A DNA stretch of 64,000 bases from Paragordius varius (Eukaryota > Nematomorpha). The notes under the pieces are model-generated. The model was not told the DNA's origin, did no database searches, and saw only the letters and a program-made list of their open reading frames with translations. The stretch lies in contig OZ176051.1 of assembly GCA_964247055.1 (NCBI GenBank), positions 5,952,001 through 6,016,000 on the forward strand, given 5' to 3'. The translations under genes and the position numbers were made by a program. This document shows positions 1-11,480 of this stretch, piece by piece. Within the stretch, counting starts at the first letter, position 1; the number at the start of each line of letters is the position of its first letter.

Positions 1-3000
1 ATAAATATTCTTAATTGGTAATACTATGGGTTTAAATTGCAATATAATCAATCACTTATAAATCAGAAATTTTAAAATATTCTATTTTTGAAATGATCGA
101 ATATAACTTAAAACAAATTGTGTTCATACAAAAACAGGTAGTTATTTATATTTAAAATATGCAATTAAATATTATTTATACCTGTTGATTAGTCAATGGG
201 AGTCCATTAAATAATACTTGGGGTGTTGAATCTAACCCAGAATTTTCATAGTACTCCACACTTTCCTATATATAATACACCAAAACAAAGAGAGAAAAAT
301 TAAAATTTATATCGGAAAATCAAACCAAAATTCAAAAAGAAAAAAAAAACTAAAAAACCTCCATATCTGTGATAAATTTTTCATTTTGTGCTAAAGCTAA
401 ACAACCTTCCATTTGAAAACCATGATGTTCGCTGACTACTTCGCTACATATCAATTTTTCCATTTTGTTAACATCCGTAAATAATTCGTCATTTAAGGTG
501 GTACCATTATTGGGATATAAAATATCCATAATCTATAAATTTAGGAGAATTTGGTTTATAAATATAATATGATACAAAAAATGTGAGCATATTTTATTAA
601 AATGGTTTTATATAAGGGCATGAAATTATTTTGAAATACTGAGATGATATTCTCATTAAAGGTATTAAATATAATTAATAAATTATATTTGGTGAATGCG
701 AAAAAAAATTGAAAGGATTTGAGATTATAATTTATTCATTTTTTAAAAATTAATACTTGTAGATTTCGCAAATACTTTTACTTAAACTTATGTTTTTATA
801 ATAAAACACATATTTGATATGACATTATCAGACCCACAATACATCTATATTTATATAAAATGATTTATCTTAAAGTTTTATATTTATTAAAAGTGCTATT
901 ATTCCTAGAGCCAAATTATCCATCTGTCATCTTTATACTCATAAGTCTTGGCAAGATCAGCAAGGAATTTTAGCATTGGCTTGTGGGTGCGCATATTCTT
1001 ACTATGTAAAGTAATTTATTTCGATAGTGTGATATATAAGCTCATATTGGGTATATTTCATGATTCATATAGTAGTTTTCAGTTGTATGGCTGCAGTTAT
1101 GTACTTCATCACTCTTTTAATGATTCTGCAAATATTCCGAGCACAACGCTTCCACAGTTGGCACCTGTTTTCGTTCGAACTTTTTATAAGCGACAGCCGT
1201 TAATTTAAGAAAGACAATTCTCAGAGTTATGATGGATAAATTAAAAATGGTATCAAATGAGTCTGATCACGGTGTAGCCGTGAAGCTTCATTTTTTAAGT
1301 TATGCATAGACATTGACAATGGTGACTAGGGAATTTAATCTGTTATGATCAATTTTAAATGAAGCATTTGGAATATTTCCAAAAATGATATAAGTTTAAG
1401 CCATTACTAATACTAATTTTGGGTTGCATATGTTACTTAAATTCAATTTAGTTGTATGTAGCAACACTTTACGAACATAAAAACAATCCTAAACCCAACG
1501 ATGTTTCTACTTCTCAGAAAAGATTTTTAATGCCGTTTATTAATCCTCTCTCTTTAAGGCGAATGTTTGATTACTATTGTCAATATAGTTACTAGTGTTC
1601 TGTGGAGACAAATTCTTAGCTGCCCAAAATATTAATATGGGGTAAGAACCCAACAGGTGTGAGTCTTTGGATCATTTATTTCTTGTAAGATCAGAATTGA
1701 TTTTATGTTCATAAATTATTACTGCATGCAAAAACTCAATGTAACTTAAGGATTAACCACAACTTCAGATTGATATAAGATATTGTCTCAACCTTATATG
1801 AGTTTTGGAAATATTCCCAGATGCTTCATTTAAAATTGATCGTAACAAAGTTAATACCTTACACCCCATTGTTTATATGTATACAAGACTTAAGAGATGA
1901 AGTTGCTCGGCTAAGAAAATTCCCGATAGCACATCCTGATCAGTCCCATCTGATACCGTTTTTGAAATTTAAACATCACACCTCTGAGTTGTCTTTATGC
2001 CTAAATTAACGGCTGTCGCTTATAGAAAGTTCGAACAAAAAACAGGTGTCAGCATTGGAAACGTTGTGCTAAGAAAATTTGCACACAATTAGAGTTATTA
2101 CAAGAGTAATGGAATACGTAACTGCAGTCATATACAATTAGAATATAAATGTAATATCCCCAACATAGAACTTATTCTGAACTACACCATCGAAACAACT
2201 TACTTAACATAATAAGAATATGCACCCAAAAGCCAATGCTAAAAGCCGTTGATGATATTGCTTGACAAGACTAATGAGAATAAAGAGGCCATATGGATAG
2301 TTTTGTAAGAGAAAACATAGCACGTTTGTAAAATCAACAAAAATATAAAACTTAAAACTTAAAACTTAAGAAAGCAAAAAACTTGAATAAGATTATCTAA
2401 TGCATCAATTCCCTTTCGTTTTCCATGAATGCGAGCATATTCTATAATGGCGAAAATAAGTCGACTAACTCTATCATACTTAGTTATAGCAATCGTTGTG
2501 GGATCATCAGATAATTTGTCAGATGTGTTTTCCAAATTTGCATTTTTATCTGAAGACATTCCAAGTTGATTAGGGAGGAATGTTAATACAATCCCAATAC
2601 TATAATGTTGTATAAAATTTTTTATATAATTTAGAAAGTTTGGACAGAAGTCTAATAGGCGACCACATTATTATAAAAAATTATCTTGATTATAACTTTA
2701 TAATGATAGAAAAAATTATATATTTATGAGATAATTAAAAATAAAGAAAGACACTTTCAATTATTAGTCATCAAATATATAAAAAATTTAGGATTAATAG
2801 TTAAAGCGCATACTGTAGAGGTAATTTGTTAGTATACATTTTTTTCAATTCTTTGAGCAATGATATGGAAGTTTGTGTAGCCGCAAGGACATGTTCCTTA
2901 AAATTTAAACAAAAAAGTGTTTTGGATGAATTATTTAAATCATTTTACATATGATAAGTGAAAATATAATATAATACATACTAAAAATAAATATATTATT

Positions 3001-6000
3001 CACATTTAGCTTTTATAACAATATCCCTCATCCTTTATCCCAAATTAAATAGTCCAAAAAATACTTTAAATTAAAAATCACGAGATTAAAAATGTTCAAA
3101 AATACGCTTTTAAACCCAAAAATTGATCATTAGTTATTTATATTTTAACGAACGTTTTACATATATACCAATGTTTCCTGCGATGTTTTAGAGCGTGATT
3201 GTCGAAAAACATGGTAAACATAATCCAAGGGGGAAACGAGTATAACGACATTATACAAGTTTTTACGAATTTCAAGGATCATACCAAACCAAAAGGTTTG
3301 TTCCATAACTGATAAATGAGGACTCCATTGAGAATACATTGCGTCGTTTTCGATATCATTACACCACTAAATAGCACATAGAATGAAATTAAATAATATT
3401 AAATTATTAAATTTATCGTTGCTCTAATTTTACAAAATTTTTTAAATTAAAAAGGGCAAGAATGTGAATATAATATACCTTTATTGCTTTCCCACTAAAA
3501 TCCAAGGCTATTTCATCCTCTTTTATTTCTAAGGGTGTATCCAAAAGTTTGATCATATCTGTCCTCTGAAAATAGAATCAATAATAGGGATAAGTAACCA
3601 AATTTCACAGTAAGATTAATAATAAGTAAAATATTTGTCTTGTCGATTTGTCAAATAAAACAGCCATATTTTTTAAAATATTTTATTAATTATATGACTA
3701 GGTTTTTTCAAATAAATTGTTGCGAAACATAGTGTGGGTCCTTTATCCACAAACCAAATTAGACTATATTTATGCAATTTTAAAAAAGTGAGATCCTGAA
3801 TATTTAACATCTCATCTTTAAAAATTTACTATAAAATAATTAAAAAATGACATAAGGTGTATACCTTAATTCCATATTGATTCAAGATACTCATGGGTTT
3901 ATGTTCGGTATCTAACAACTCCATCAATTGATAAATGTTAAAGTTGTCCATTATGTCAACTACAAGGCCATTCACAAACATTATACTATCTCCTGGAGCA
4001 ATGTTATATCCCTCAAAAGTCTAATTTGTAAAAAAAATATGAAAGTTCATATATATTTTACATTAACATGCTGTATTTTTAGATTTTGGCCCATATATGT
4101 AACCCTCATAGATGCGCTTTTAATTTGAAAAAAATGCGGCTGTAAACTGATTAACTCATGTCATTATATACATTTTCAATTTTTTAAAAGCACTAATATT
4201 TAAAATAATAAGCTTAAATGCGAGTATTCCAACAAAATAATTAGTTTATGAGCATTTTAAGCTTTCATAATTAGCCAAAAACGATCAAAAAATATATATT
4301 ATTTCATGAAATTTTAGAGAAAAAAGGTCATGATGCGAAGAATGAGCCATATATTTTCCTCAAATAATTATAGAAGTTAGGCGTTCTACTAATTATAAAA
4401 ATTTTATATAAAAGATTTATACATGTTGATTATGTGTAATTTCATCTTGAAATTTTCGATCAACCTTCACACCAGATAGGATGGGTGCCCTTGAAGGAAA
4501 ATTTTGGGAAAAATCACGCAAAAGTGCAATCTTATCAGCAAAAGATCCATCCATTTTAGCAATGAGTTGTGCAGCCTGAAAACTTAAATCTAGCAAAAAT
4601 TATATATATTTACCAAAGTTAAATAAGAAAAATTAATAATAAATTAAGTAACATTTTCTTTAACAGAGTAAAATTTAAATTGTCCAGTGGCGTAAATGGA
4701 AAATAATTAAAGTTTTTTTGATAAAAAAATGCATTTTAATAGTCAACCAAACTATTAAATTCCTTTCTATATAGCCCTATATGTTTAAGGGGGATTAATG
4801 TGGGCTTAAGTTATTCTCTAATCCATTGTTAAGTTTTTATTTTTTCGGTTGTTTAAAAAAAACTTAAATTACTTTACAGACTCTTATTTTTAATATATTA
4901 GCTTAGATATTAATGAATAGAAAAAGTATAATATAAATATTGATGAATAACCTTGCAGTTCCCATGCTTTTAGCCGTTTTAATTCAATATTACTCGATAA
5001 CAATTTTTCAGCATTTTCGATCGTTGCATTATCAGATGTACTCCCATAAGCTTTTCTAAAATTTGTTCAAAAACATATAACATTTAGAAAGAAATCATTT
5101 AGAACAGGGGTGTCCAACACAAATGGCTTTGCGGGCCGCATTTTTCGATCAAATAATTCGACGGGCCGGATTCACAAAATATATAGGCATAGACAAGTAT
5201 TTTATAGGGTTTTAGACTTAAGACTGTAAAACTTTTATTATTTTAACAATTTTGCTAGTTAATTGCCGAATTCGGAAAAAACTTATTCAGAAAATTTGTT
5301 TAAATCAATTTTACTCGGATTTTGTAAATTTTAAATTACACGCAAGCTGCAGAAATATTTTAGAAAGTCACCTGTTGCACACCCCATATTTAGATTAAGT
5401 TAAAAGGACATTATACGATCAACAGACTATTATAGATTTTAATTTGTAGTGATAGAATAATAATCGAAAAATATTATATATATACCTTAATTGAGTAAAA
5501 TTTAGTCCCTGGATTAGCTGATGGTTAGGTGGTACAAAATCTTTCTCTTTGTATATGTCAACAACAGTGTCTGTATTTGCATTCATCTTAATACGTTCGA
5601 ATGTATCTGGTTTAAAAAAAATTAATTTAATATTATTCTAAAAGTAAAAGTGAATTTCATAAAACATGGAAATACCATCAAATTGATCATCATTTTTGGC
5701 TTGATATTCGGTATTTTTTATGGCCAATTCGATCCCATACCCAGATAAATAAGTTTTAAGTTGCTTTATTTGACTGGTATCTGTGCAAAATTATTATATG
5801 AGTCTTTTACATTTTTAATATATATAAAAATTTTAGAAATTCAGAGGAACTTCCCATAAGACCCCTATTGTTGGAAAAAACATGGGTTCAACATTTAAAA
5901 TCCTTTTTAAGGAAATTATTTTAAATGATCTGAAAAAAAAACGAAATAATGCATGATGATCAGCATAATATAATTAATTTATGGGCGCTGTTTATTAAAA

Positions 6001-7402
6001 TTAACTCATTTGAGGGGAAGGTTAAAGAAGATTGCATGTACTTTTAACAAAGTGAATAATTTTTTTACTATATAATGAAAACGGCAACAAAAAACTAAAC
6101 AGATAAAAGAATCTTGTTTAAATTTTAAAGTTTATATTTAGGATCTTATGGATTAAGAAAAGGCAGAAAATTTAATTTATTTAAAAAATTGTTTTTTACA
6201 GGATTATTAAAAAATTAATAGTAAAGGACGTAATATGGTGGTAAGGATAAAAAGGCATCTTTAACGTTTAAGAAATACAGAAGTTATTTTAAGGTTGGGA
6301 GTACGTAATAACAATATAATTTAAATATTGGAATTCGACACAAGAAAACATTCGCCGAATAAACCATAATTTCATATCACACACGTTAGTAATAATTATT
6401 GATTGGTATCTTTAAATAATCTCCAAATCAAAACCCAAACATTGTATACGTTAAAAACATGAAAAACACATTAATATATAGCGCAGTCAATAAAAATTAT
6501 TTATTAAAATCCGAAAACTACGAAATTAGAGAATATAAACGCTATGATTTCGTGTTTAAAATAAATAATTTCTTGCTATGAAAATCTTTGGCTGATAATA
6601 TATATATATATATATATTAACTTTGAATATTGGTTCCAGAGAACACAGGTCTGTAATAGTAATGAATAAGGCCCTGTTTAGCAAGTAAACTTAACTGAGC
6701 ATGACTTTCAACAAAATGTGGAGTACGAAAATCACTATAAAGAATAGCAGTTGGAATGTTTAGTTGTTGATTATTATTATATGAGGGGGAAGGGTAACGA
6801 TGATCTACAGATTTATAAACTAATATGTTGGTAGAATTAAATGGTTGTTTTTGTAATTGACTATTAAAGTCGTTTAAATGACTAATTAAAGATCGAATGT
6901 CGCACAAAATAGAATTTTGAATTTGAATAAAATATGTGGTTGAGCATTTTTTTGTTAATCGCAAATTAACTTCATTGTATATCTAAAGTCATTTTAATTA
7001 AACAAACTTGATCAAACATATTAATTTTAGGCGAGTATTTACGAATAGAAAGGGCAAATAACAAAGAATTTTTTTGATATCCATTTAAATTGAATTGTTG
7101 TAGAATTTGATTTATGATATCATATTCAGATTTTTGGCTAGTATATAAATCTAAATTACAAAAATAAATACTTTTATAATTAAGATCAATTTCAGATAGT
7201 TTTTCAATAAATTTCCAATAATACAATGAGCTATAGTCTGAAAACCACTCGCTAAAAAATAATTTTTCGCATACCTCGTTTCAAAAATCAAAGGTGTATC
7301 TTTCCAATTGGATTCCATATATGCTATTACCTTTTTTTCTTCATTCCCAATATATTTTTTTAATATATTGAATAAAACAATCAAAACGAAATAATTTCTC
7401 AT
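1..7402 (-). CDS. UGGT: UDP-glucose:glycoprotein glucosyltransferase, N-terminal half (gene runs off left edge)
   Basis: UGGT is the ER-lumen folding sensor that re-glucosylates misfolded N-glycoproteins for the calnexin cycle. Fourteen exons can be joined by homology (high to low): 7402-7275, 7251-7008, 6982-6622, 5780-5676, 5606-5486, 5055-4952, 4589-4423, 4020-3865, 3565-3479, 3366-3169, 2896-2814, 2599-2383, 532-359, 265-182. The start at 7402 gives a hydrophobic signal peptide (MRNYFVLIVLF); an in-frame ATG 18 nt upstream is possible. Family hallmarks in order: DHRYPSP, YLSGYGIELAIKNTEYQA, WELQDLSFQAAQ, QNFPSRAP, APGDSIMFVNGL, IRKNLYNVV, PQVLFNGLP. About 750 residues are present, covering the thioredoxin-like region. 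The catalytic GT24 domain would lie left of base 1. Introns 1 and 2 are only 23 and 25 nt. Family identity is certain; some splice points may be off by a few bases. Confidence 0.93.
911..2305. repeat. 1.4 kb foldback (long inverted repeat) element in a UGGT intron
   Basis: The outer ends pair: the left end reads CCAAATTATCCATCTG and the reverse complement of the right end reads CAAAACTATCCATATG. Pairing continues, with scattered mismatches and small indels, through roughly 911-1500 against 1690-2305, leaving a short unpaired centre. Landmarks present in both arms include GCGACAGCCGTTAATTTA and GATCAATTTTAAATGAAGCAT. It lies wholly in the intron between UGGT exons 12 and 13. No convincing target-site duplication or transposase was seen. 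It could be a foldback or MITE-type DNA element, or two head-to-head copies of one repeat. Confidence 0.8.
5105..5387. mobile_element. non-autonomous hAT-type MITE
   Basis: The left end starts CAGGGGTGTCCAACAC and is followed by a GCGGGCCGC block; the right end is the rough inverse (CACCTGTTGCACACCCCAT). It is flanked by ATTTAGAA (5097-5104) and ATTTAGAT (5388-5395), an 8-bp near-match typical of hAT insertion. It lies in the UGGT intron between exons 5 and 6 and shows no coding capacity. Related copies are at 20603, 32379 and 33539. Confidence 0.75.
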
Positions 7403-7728
7403 TTTTAACAATCCGTACAACTTAAATCAGGCGTGGGTAACACATATTAGTTAATATTCATATGTTTATTTTTACACCTGAAATTAGGCTAACCTGAATA
7501 AGCCGTTCTTTTTACAGTGGCTTATAAAAAATATAATAAATATGCATATGGTTGAATTAAGCTAGAATATTTATACGTTACTTAAAGAATATTAGATCTA
7601 ATTAACATTAGTATAATATAAAGGATATAGTAAGGATTTATTTTACCTGTAAATGCCAAATATATCTTCATTTGATTTTATACATGTCTTTTTATAAAAC
7701 TTATTATTATATCTCTAGAAGTCAACCC

Positions 7729-7827
7729 CCACCATTGACTGGTGTATGGAAGGGTAACAAGGGACGTCTTTTGCGGACAATAGCGACGTGGGTGTGCTAC
7801 ACCCTTTGCTTGATACACCTTGATACA
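7729..7827 (+). repeat. dispersed repeat, copy 1 of a pair
   Basis: About 100 bp starting CCACCATTGACTGGTGTATG and ending CTTGATACACCTTGATAC. It recurs in the same orientation at 8723-8818 with substitutions and small indels. Flanking sequences differ, so the pair looks like two insertions of a short repeat and not one local tandem duplication. The family is not recognised. Confidence 0.7.
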
Positions 7828-8084
7828 ATAGTTGTTTTATAAAGAAAGGAAACAATTATTTTGGTTTAGTTGTATTTAAAAACAGACTATCAAAGGCATC
7901 GTTTTTACGACTGTGTATAAGCCGTAATATCTAAAAAACTGTCGTTTATTAAAATATATGCTTCTGAATCGATTGAATCAATTGATAAAAATTGGTGTAA
8001 TCGATTGTCCAAAATTAAAAAAAAATTAAATATTAATTTTTTTTAAAGTGCACAATATTGTGAGGTATGCATGCACTGCGTACA

Positions 8085-8180
8085 AAATTGGACAGTATAA
8101 AAAAATCCTGATGAAATACATATATTCTGATAGGATGATTTATCAGGATTGTCACAGTCATTTTGCTTTTGGTCCTTGCG
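8085..8180 (+). repeat. hairpin-bearing dispersed repeat (partner near 10030-10115)
   Basis: It contains AATCCTGAT and its perfect reverse complement ATCAGGATT about 40 bp apart, followed by a CTTTTGGT motif. The 10030-10115 stretch shares CATCCTGRTGAA, ATATATTCTGAT and GTGCTTTTGGT-like blocks in the same order. They look like terminal pieces of one DNA-transposon family, but no transposase is seen. Confidence 0.45.
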
Positions 8181-8722
8181 AGGAAAGTTTATCACTTTGT
8201 GCTAAGTGTTAAAATTGAAAATCGGCAAATTTTGGGCATATTTTGTTGAAAAAAAATTTAATAAAAAGTAAATTTCAAAAAAATAAAACAAAAATATATC
8301 ATAGATAACAGATAAAATGATAAATATTATTTTTATAAAATTGTTGGCTCCTAAAGTCTCATTTTTTCGCTCTTTTAAAACACAGTGTCTACAAAAAATA
8401 ACCTGTTGAATACTAGGGGATATAATGAAACTAATCACCACTCATAAAACTAAGCAACATTATAATGGCCGCACCTGATATTCGACTCTTTTAATATGCA
8501 AATATTTATCTATCGAAGGTAGCTTTGAGACTTCAAATTTTGTTTTTTGACATTTGAGAAGTAGACCACGGAAATCTTTAGTGCAATTTTTTAAAACTGA
8601 GTAGGTTTTTATAGGATTATTTGCATAAATATAATATACGATTTTTGTCAATTTTCATTATGCCTTTAGCTGTTTTAATAAATTTCATTTAATTTATAAG
8701 ACGCAGGACGGCTGTCACTGAA

Positions 8723-8818
8723 CCACCATTGACTGGTGTATGGAAGGGCAGCAAGGGACGTCTTTGGACAGTGGCCTAGTGGGTCTGCTACAACCTTTTC
8801 TTGATACACCTTGATAAC
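8723..8818 (+). repeat. dispersed repeat, copy 2 of a pair
   Basis: Same-orientation partner of 7729-7827. It shares the start CCACCATTGACTGGTGTATG, the AAGGGACGTCTTT core and the CTTGATACACCTTGATA end. Confidence 0.7.
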
Positions 8819-9109
8819 ACTATTTTTATACGATGTGGGGCTATGGGAAAAATGACTTTATCCTGTTATTAAATAATTTCCATTTTAAAATTTATTAGCC
8901 TCTACATTTTCAGAAAATCACTTCACGACCAATGTTTCATTGTTATGAATTTTTAAAAAGCTATAAATTTTCTTCGAGGCAAGTTCAAATTTCTAGATCG
9001 TCAATATAAAGTAAGAAAATAACAAATTGTTTTTATCATCTATTTATTAATTTAAAATTTATATTTAGCAAGTACCATACCACAAGGACACCTATTTATA
9101 TACTTTAAT

Positions 9110-9190
9110 AGGGTGGTACTCAAGCCGGAGCCACGGGCCACATTCAGCCCTAAAAGTGGTTCTATATATTTATTAAACTCTTTGATGAAC
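9110..9190. mobile_element. hAT terminal fragment
   Basis: GGGTGGTACTCAAGCC, then a CACGGGCCACATTCAGCCC block and CTAAAAGTGG, line up with the left ends of the BED-finger hAT copies at 45860 and 52879 (GTGGTACGCAAACCG, GCGGCCCTAAGAGTG). No matching right end was found before the TA tract at 9380. Confidence 0.55.
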
Positions 9191-9375
9191 TTATTTTGAT
9201 TATAAATATTTGCAAGTGTGTCAAGCAGCTATAAAATTTTTATCGGTATTATATGGTGCACAGCCCCTGACACAAGATAAATATTATTTGCGTCCCTCTA
9301 AAATTTTTTGGTAATACATTCCGGGAGCAGCAGTTAACTAGGCTAATCAAATAAGTGGCTAGATTATGTTTGGTG

Positions 9376-9410
<35 letters not shown>

Positions 9411-10287
9411 CGTTATATGTACCGATCTATAAAATGCTTCAAAGCTGACATTCTAAAGCTAAATTTTTATAAATATATGACTGTATTGACTAAATAGGGC
9501 ATTTAAAACTTTTCTTCTTGAAAGGAACACATTTTGTAGTATATACAATTTTACGCTTTCCCGACCATCATGGGGAACTTGTCTTTCTTTCGACTACAGA
9601 TGGATGAACATTTTATGTTCAAAACCTGATTTTCAGGGGTAGGGGTTCATTCAAATGAGTACCAATGCCATGATAGGCAATATTGGAAAAGAAGCCATCA
9701 TTTTATATGAATGGGGTTACGTTTTATGTGTTAAAGAGCTAAATTGGGATCTACCCAAAAGCTATTTGAAAAAAACGTTAATCCATAAACTAAAACAGGA
9801 CAAATATGATTAGTACCAAATTTATATTCATCATACGTTTTCCAAAGAAATGCCATGATTATATTTTAGGTTTTTGGCAAAAACTAGTAATTACGAAAGA
9901 GGGCTTGATTATCTTCCACATTCTAATAAATAAATTGAAAAATATGTGATTAAATTCTATAAACGTCCGCGTCTACAGTAATATGGTTTGAAAGCAATAC
10001 TCTATAATTATATATATACACATTACTCACAAAAAACATCCTGGTGAATCAAATATATTCTGATTACGTCATGATTCTCATAGTGCTTTTGGTTTTGTTG
10101 CAAATAAAAGAAAGAATTTGAAAATAAGTGCACATGATGTTAAATAAAATTTTATCAAAATACTACTTTCCAAAAAATATCATTCTATATTCTACTAAAT
10201 TTAATAGGTAGGAATGCAAATATCGTTTAAAATGTATTTTTAAAATGACAATTCAAAGATTGTGCCACAACATAAATTACACTATGC

Positions 10288-10445
10288 CACTCTTGTAAAT
10301 TTAAAATTTATTTCATTTAAGTACATAATTAGTATATCTGAAAAGAAAATTAGTCTAGCATTCAAAAATTTTTTATATTAGAGTTTATCGATAATTTTTG
10401 GCCTCGATTTAACATTAAACTCGAAATTTCGAAAATTAAAAGTTT
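10288..10445. repeat. dispersed repeat shared with 49190-49350
   Basis: Both stretches share TGCCAnT, TTGTAAATTTA, then GTTTATCGA, TTTTTGGCC and CGATTTAA in the same order and spacing. No coding capacity; family unknown. Confidence 0.55.
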
Positions 10446-11480
10446 TAGTGAAGCCATGTATTTTATCTCATTCGAAAGAGCGCAAAAAACTGCATCTTTT
10501 AAATGGTGGTAAGTCATTTAAATCTATCGGATGTAAAAGTTATTTGGATTTAAATGGTCGAAATTTTCAATCCTTAAATAAGTCAAGAATTTTCACTGCT
10601 TTTTTAATAAAAATTGTTATCATAAATATTTTACCTAGTGGATACTAAAATGCATAGTTTTAACTGTAAATTTATTACATAATGGCTATAAAAGATCAAA
10701 AATACCTTAAACTTTGTTTTTATCTTTAAAATTTCGAAATTATCAGCCTCGTAAAGAAAATAAATTAATATTGATGAGATGATAATTTTTAAAAAACGAA
10801 AAACTTAAAAATGGCTGTTTTGAGTGACATAAAAGCAATAAAAAAATCTTGTAATCAAAAAAACTTTCTTGAGTTATTTATTTTGGACATTCATTGCCAT
10901 CTAAGCAAAATTTGAGCTATTTTCATCCATTAGTTTTGAAAATATAATAATTAAAAAAATGCTCTCGCTTCGCGCGTTTGTCGCTCTTTGTGTCCAATAT
11001 TAACAGTCGATGTAATACATATTAGTATGCATTTTTAGAGTTTTTATTACTCTTTCGAATGATATATTACAAATGGGCATTACTTGTATATTTTCAAAGA
11101 AAAACATTTTTTAGTAAAATTTTGATAAAGAGGGCACGAATCAAAAAAATCAAATTATACAAAATCTTCCATCGAGTTATAATTTTTATTTCAGATTTAC
11201 TGTTAAAATGATACTAAAAATTAGAAAATGCAAAAAACTAGAGTGGCAGAAAAATTTGTTGTCCAGTGTTCTATGATGGAATATGAAAAATATGTATTTA
11301 AAAATTTATACTTAAAATCAATTATTTAAAACGTGACTTTAAGGCCATAGAAAGCTTTACTTTAGATGTGGGCTAACTAAATTATAAATTTTGAGATAAA
11401 CTAAGCAAAAAAATATACTTTTGAAATATTTTTTAACATACAAAGGTAATATATTGCCTCTACATTATATACATTATGAT

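Larger units (their letters stand above)
7403..11480. other. gene-free interval with dispersed repeats
   Basis: No ORF here resembles a known protein; those present are short and A+T-driven. It holds a 100-bp direct repeat pair (about 7729 and 8723), two hairpin-bearing repeats (about 8085 and 10030), a hAT end fragment (about 9110), a TA tract near 9380-9408, and a repeat at 10288-10445 related to 49190-49350. Confidence 0.6.

Noticed and set aside
8202-8651. Two short minus-strand ORFs
   Set aside because: Low-complexity Phe/Ile-rich or featureless translations with no homology, splice context or neighbours to support a gene.
7729-8818. Direct repeats considered as the two ends of an LTR element
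   Set aside because: The repeats are about 100 bp and do not begin and end TG..CA. They have no primer-binding site or polypurine tract, and the interval has no gag or pol-like sequence.
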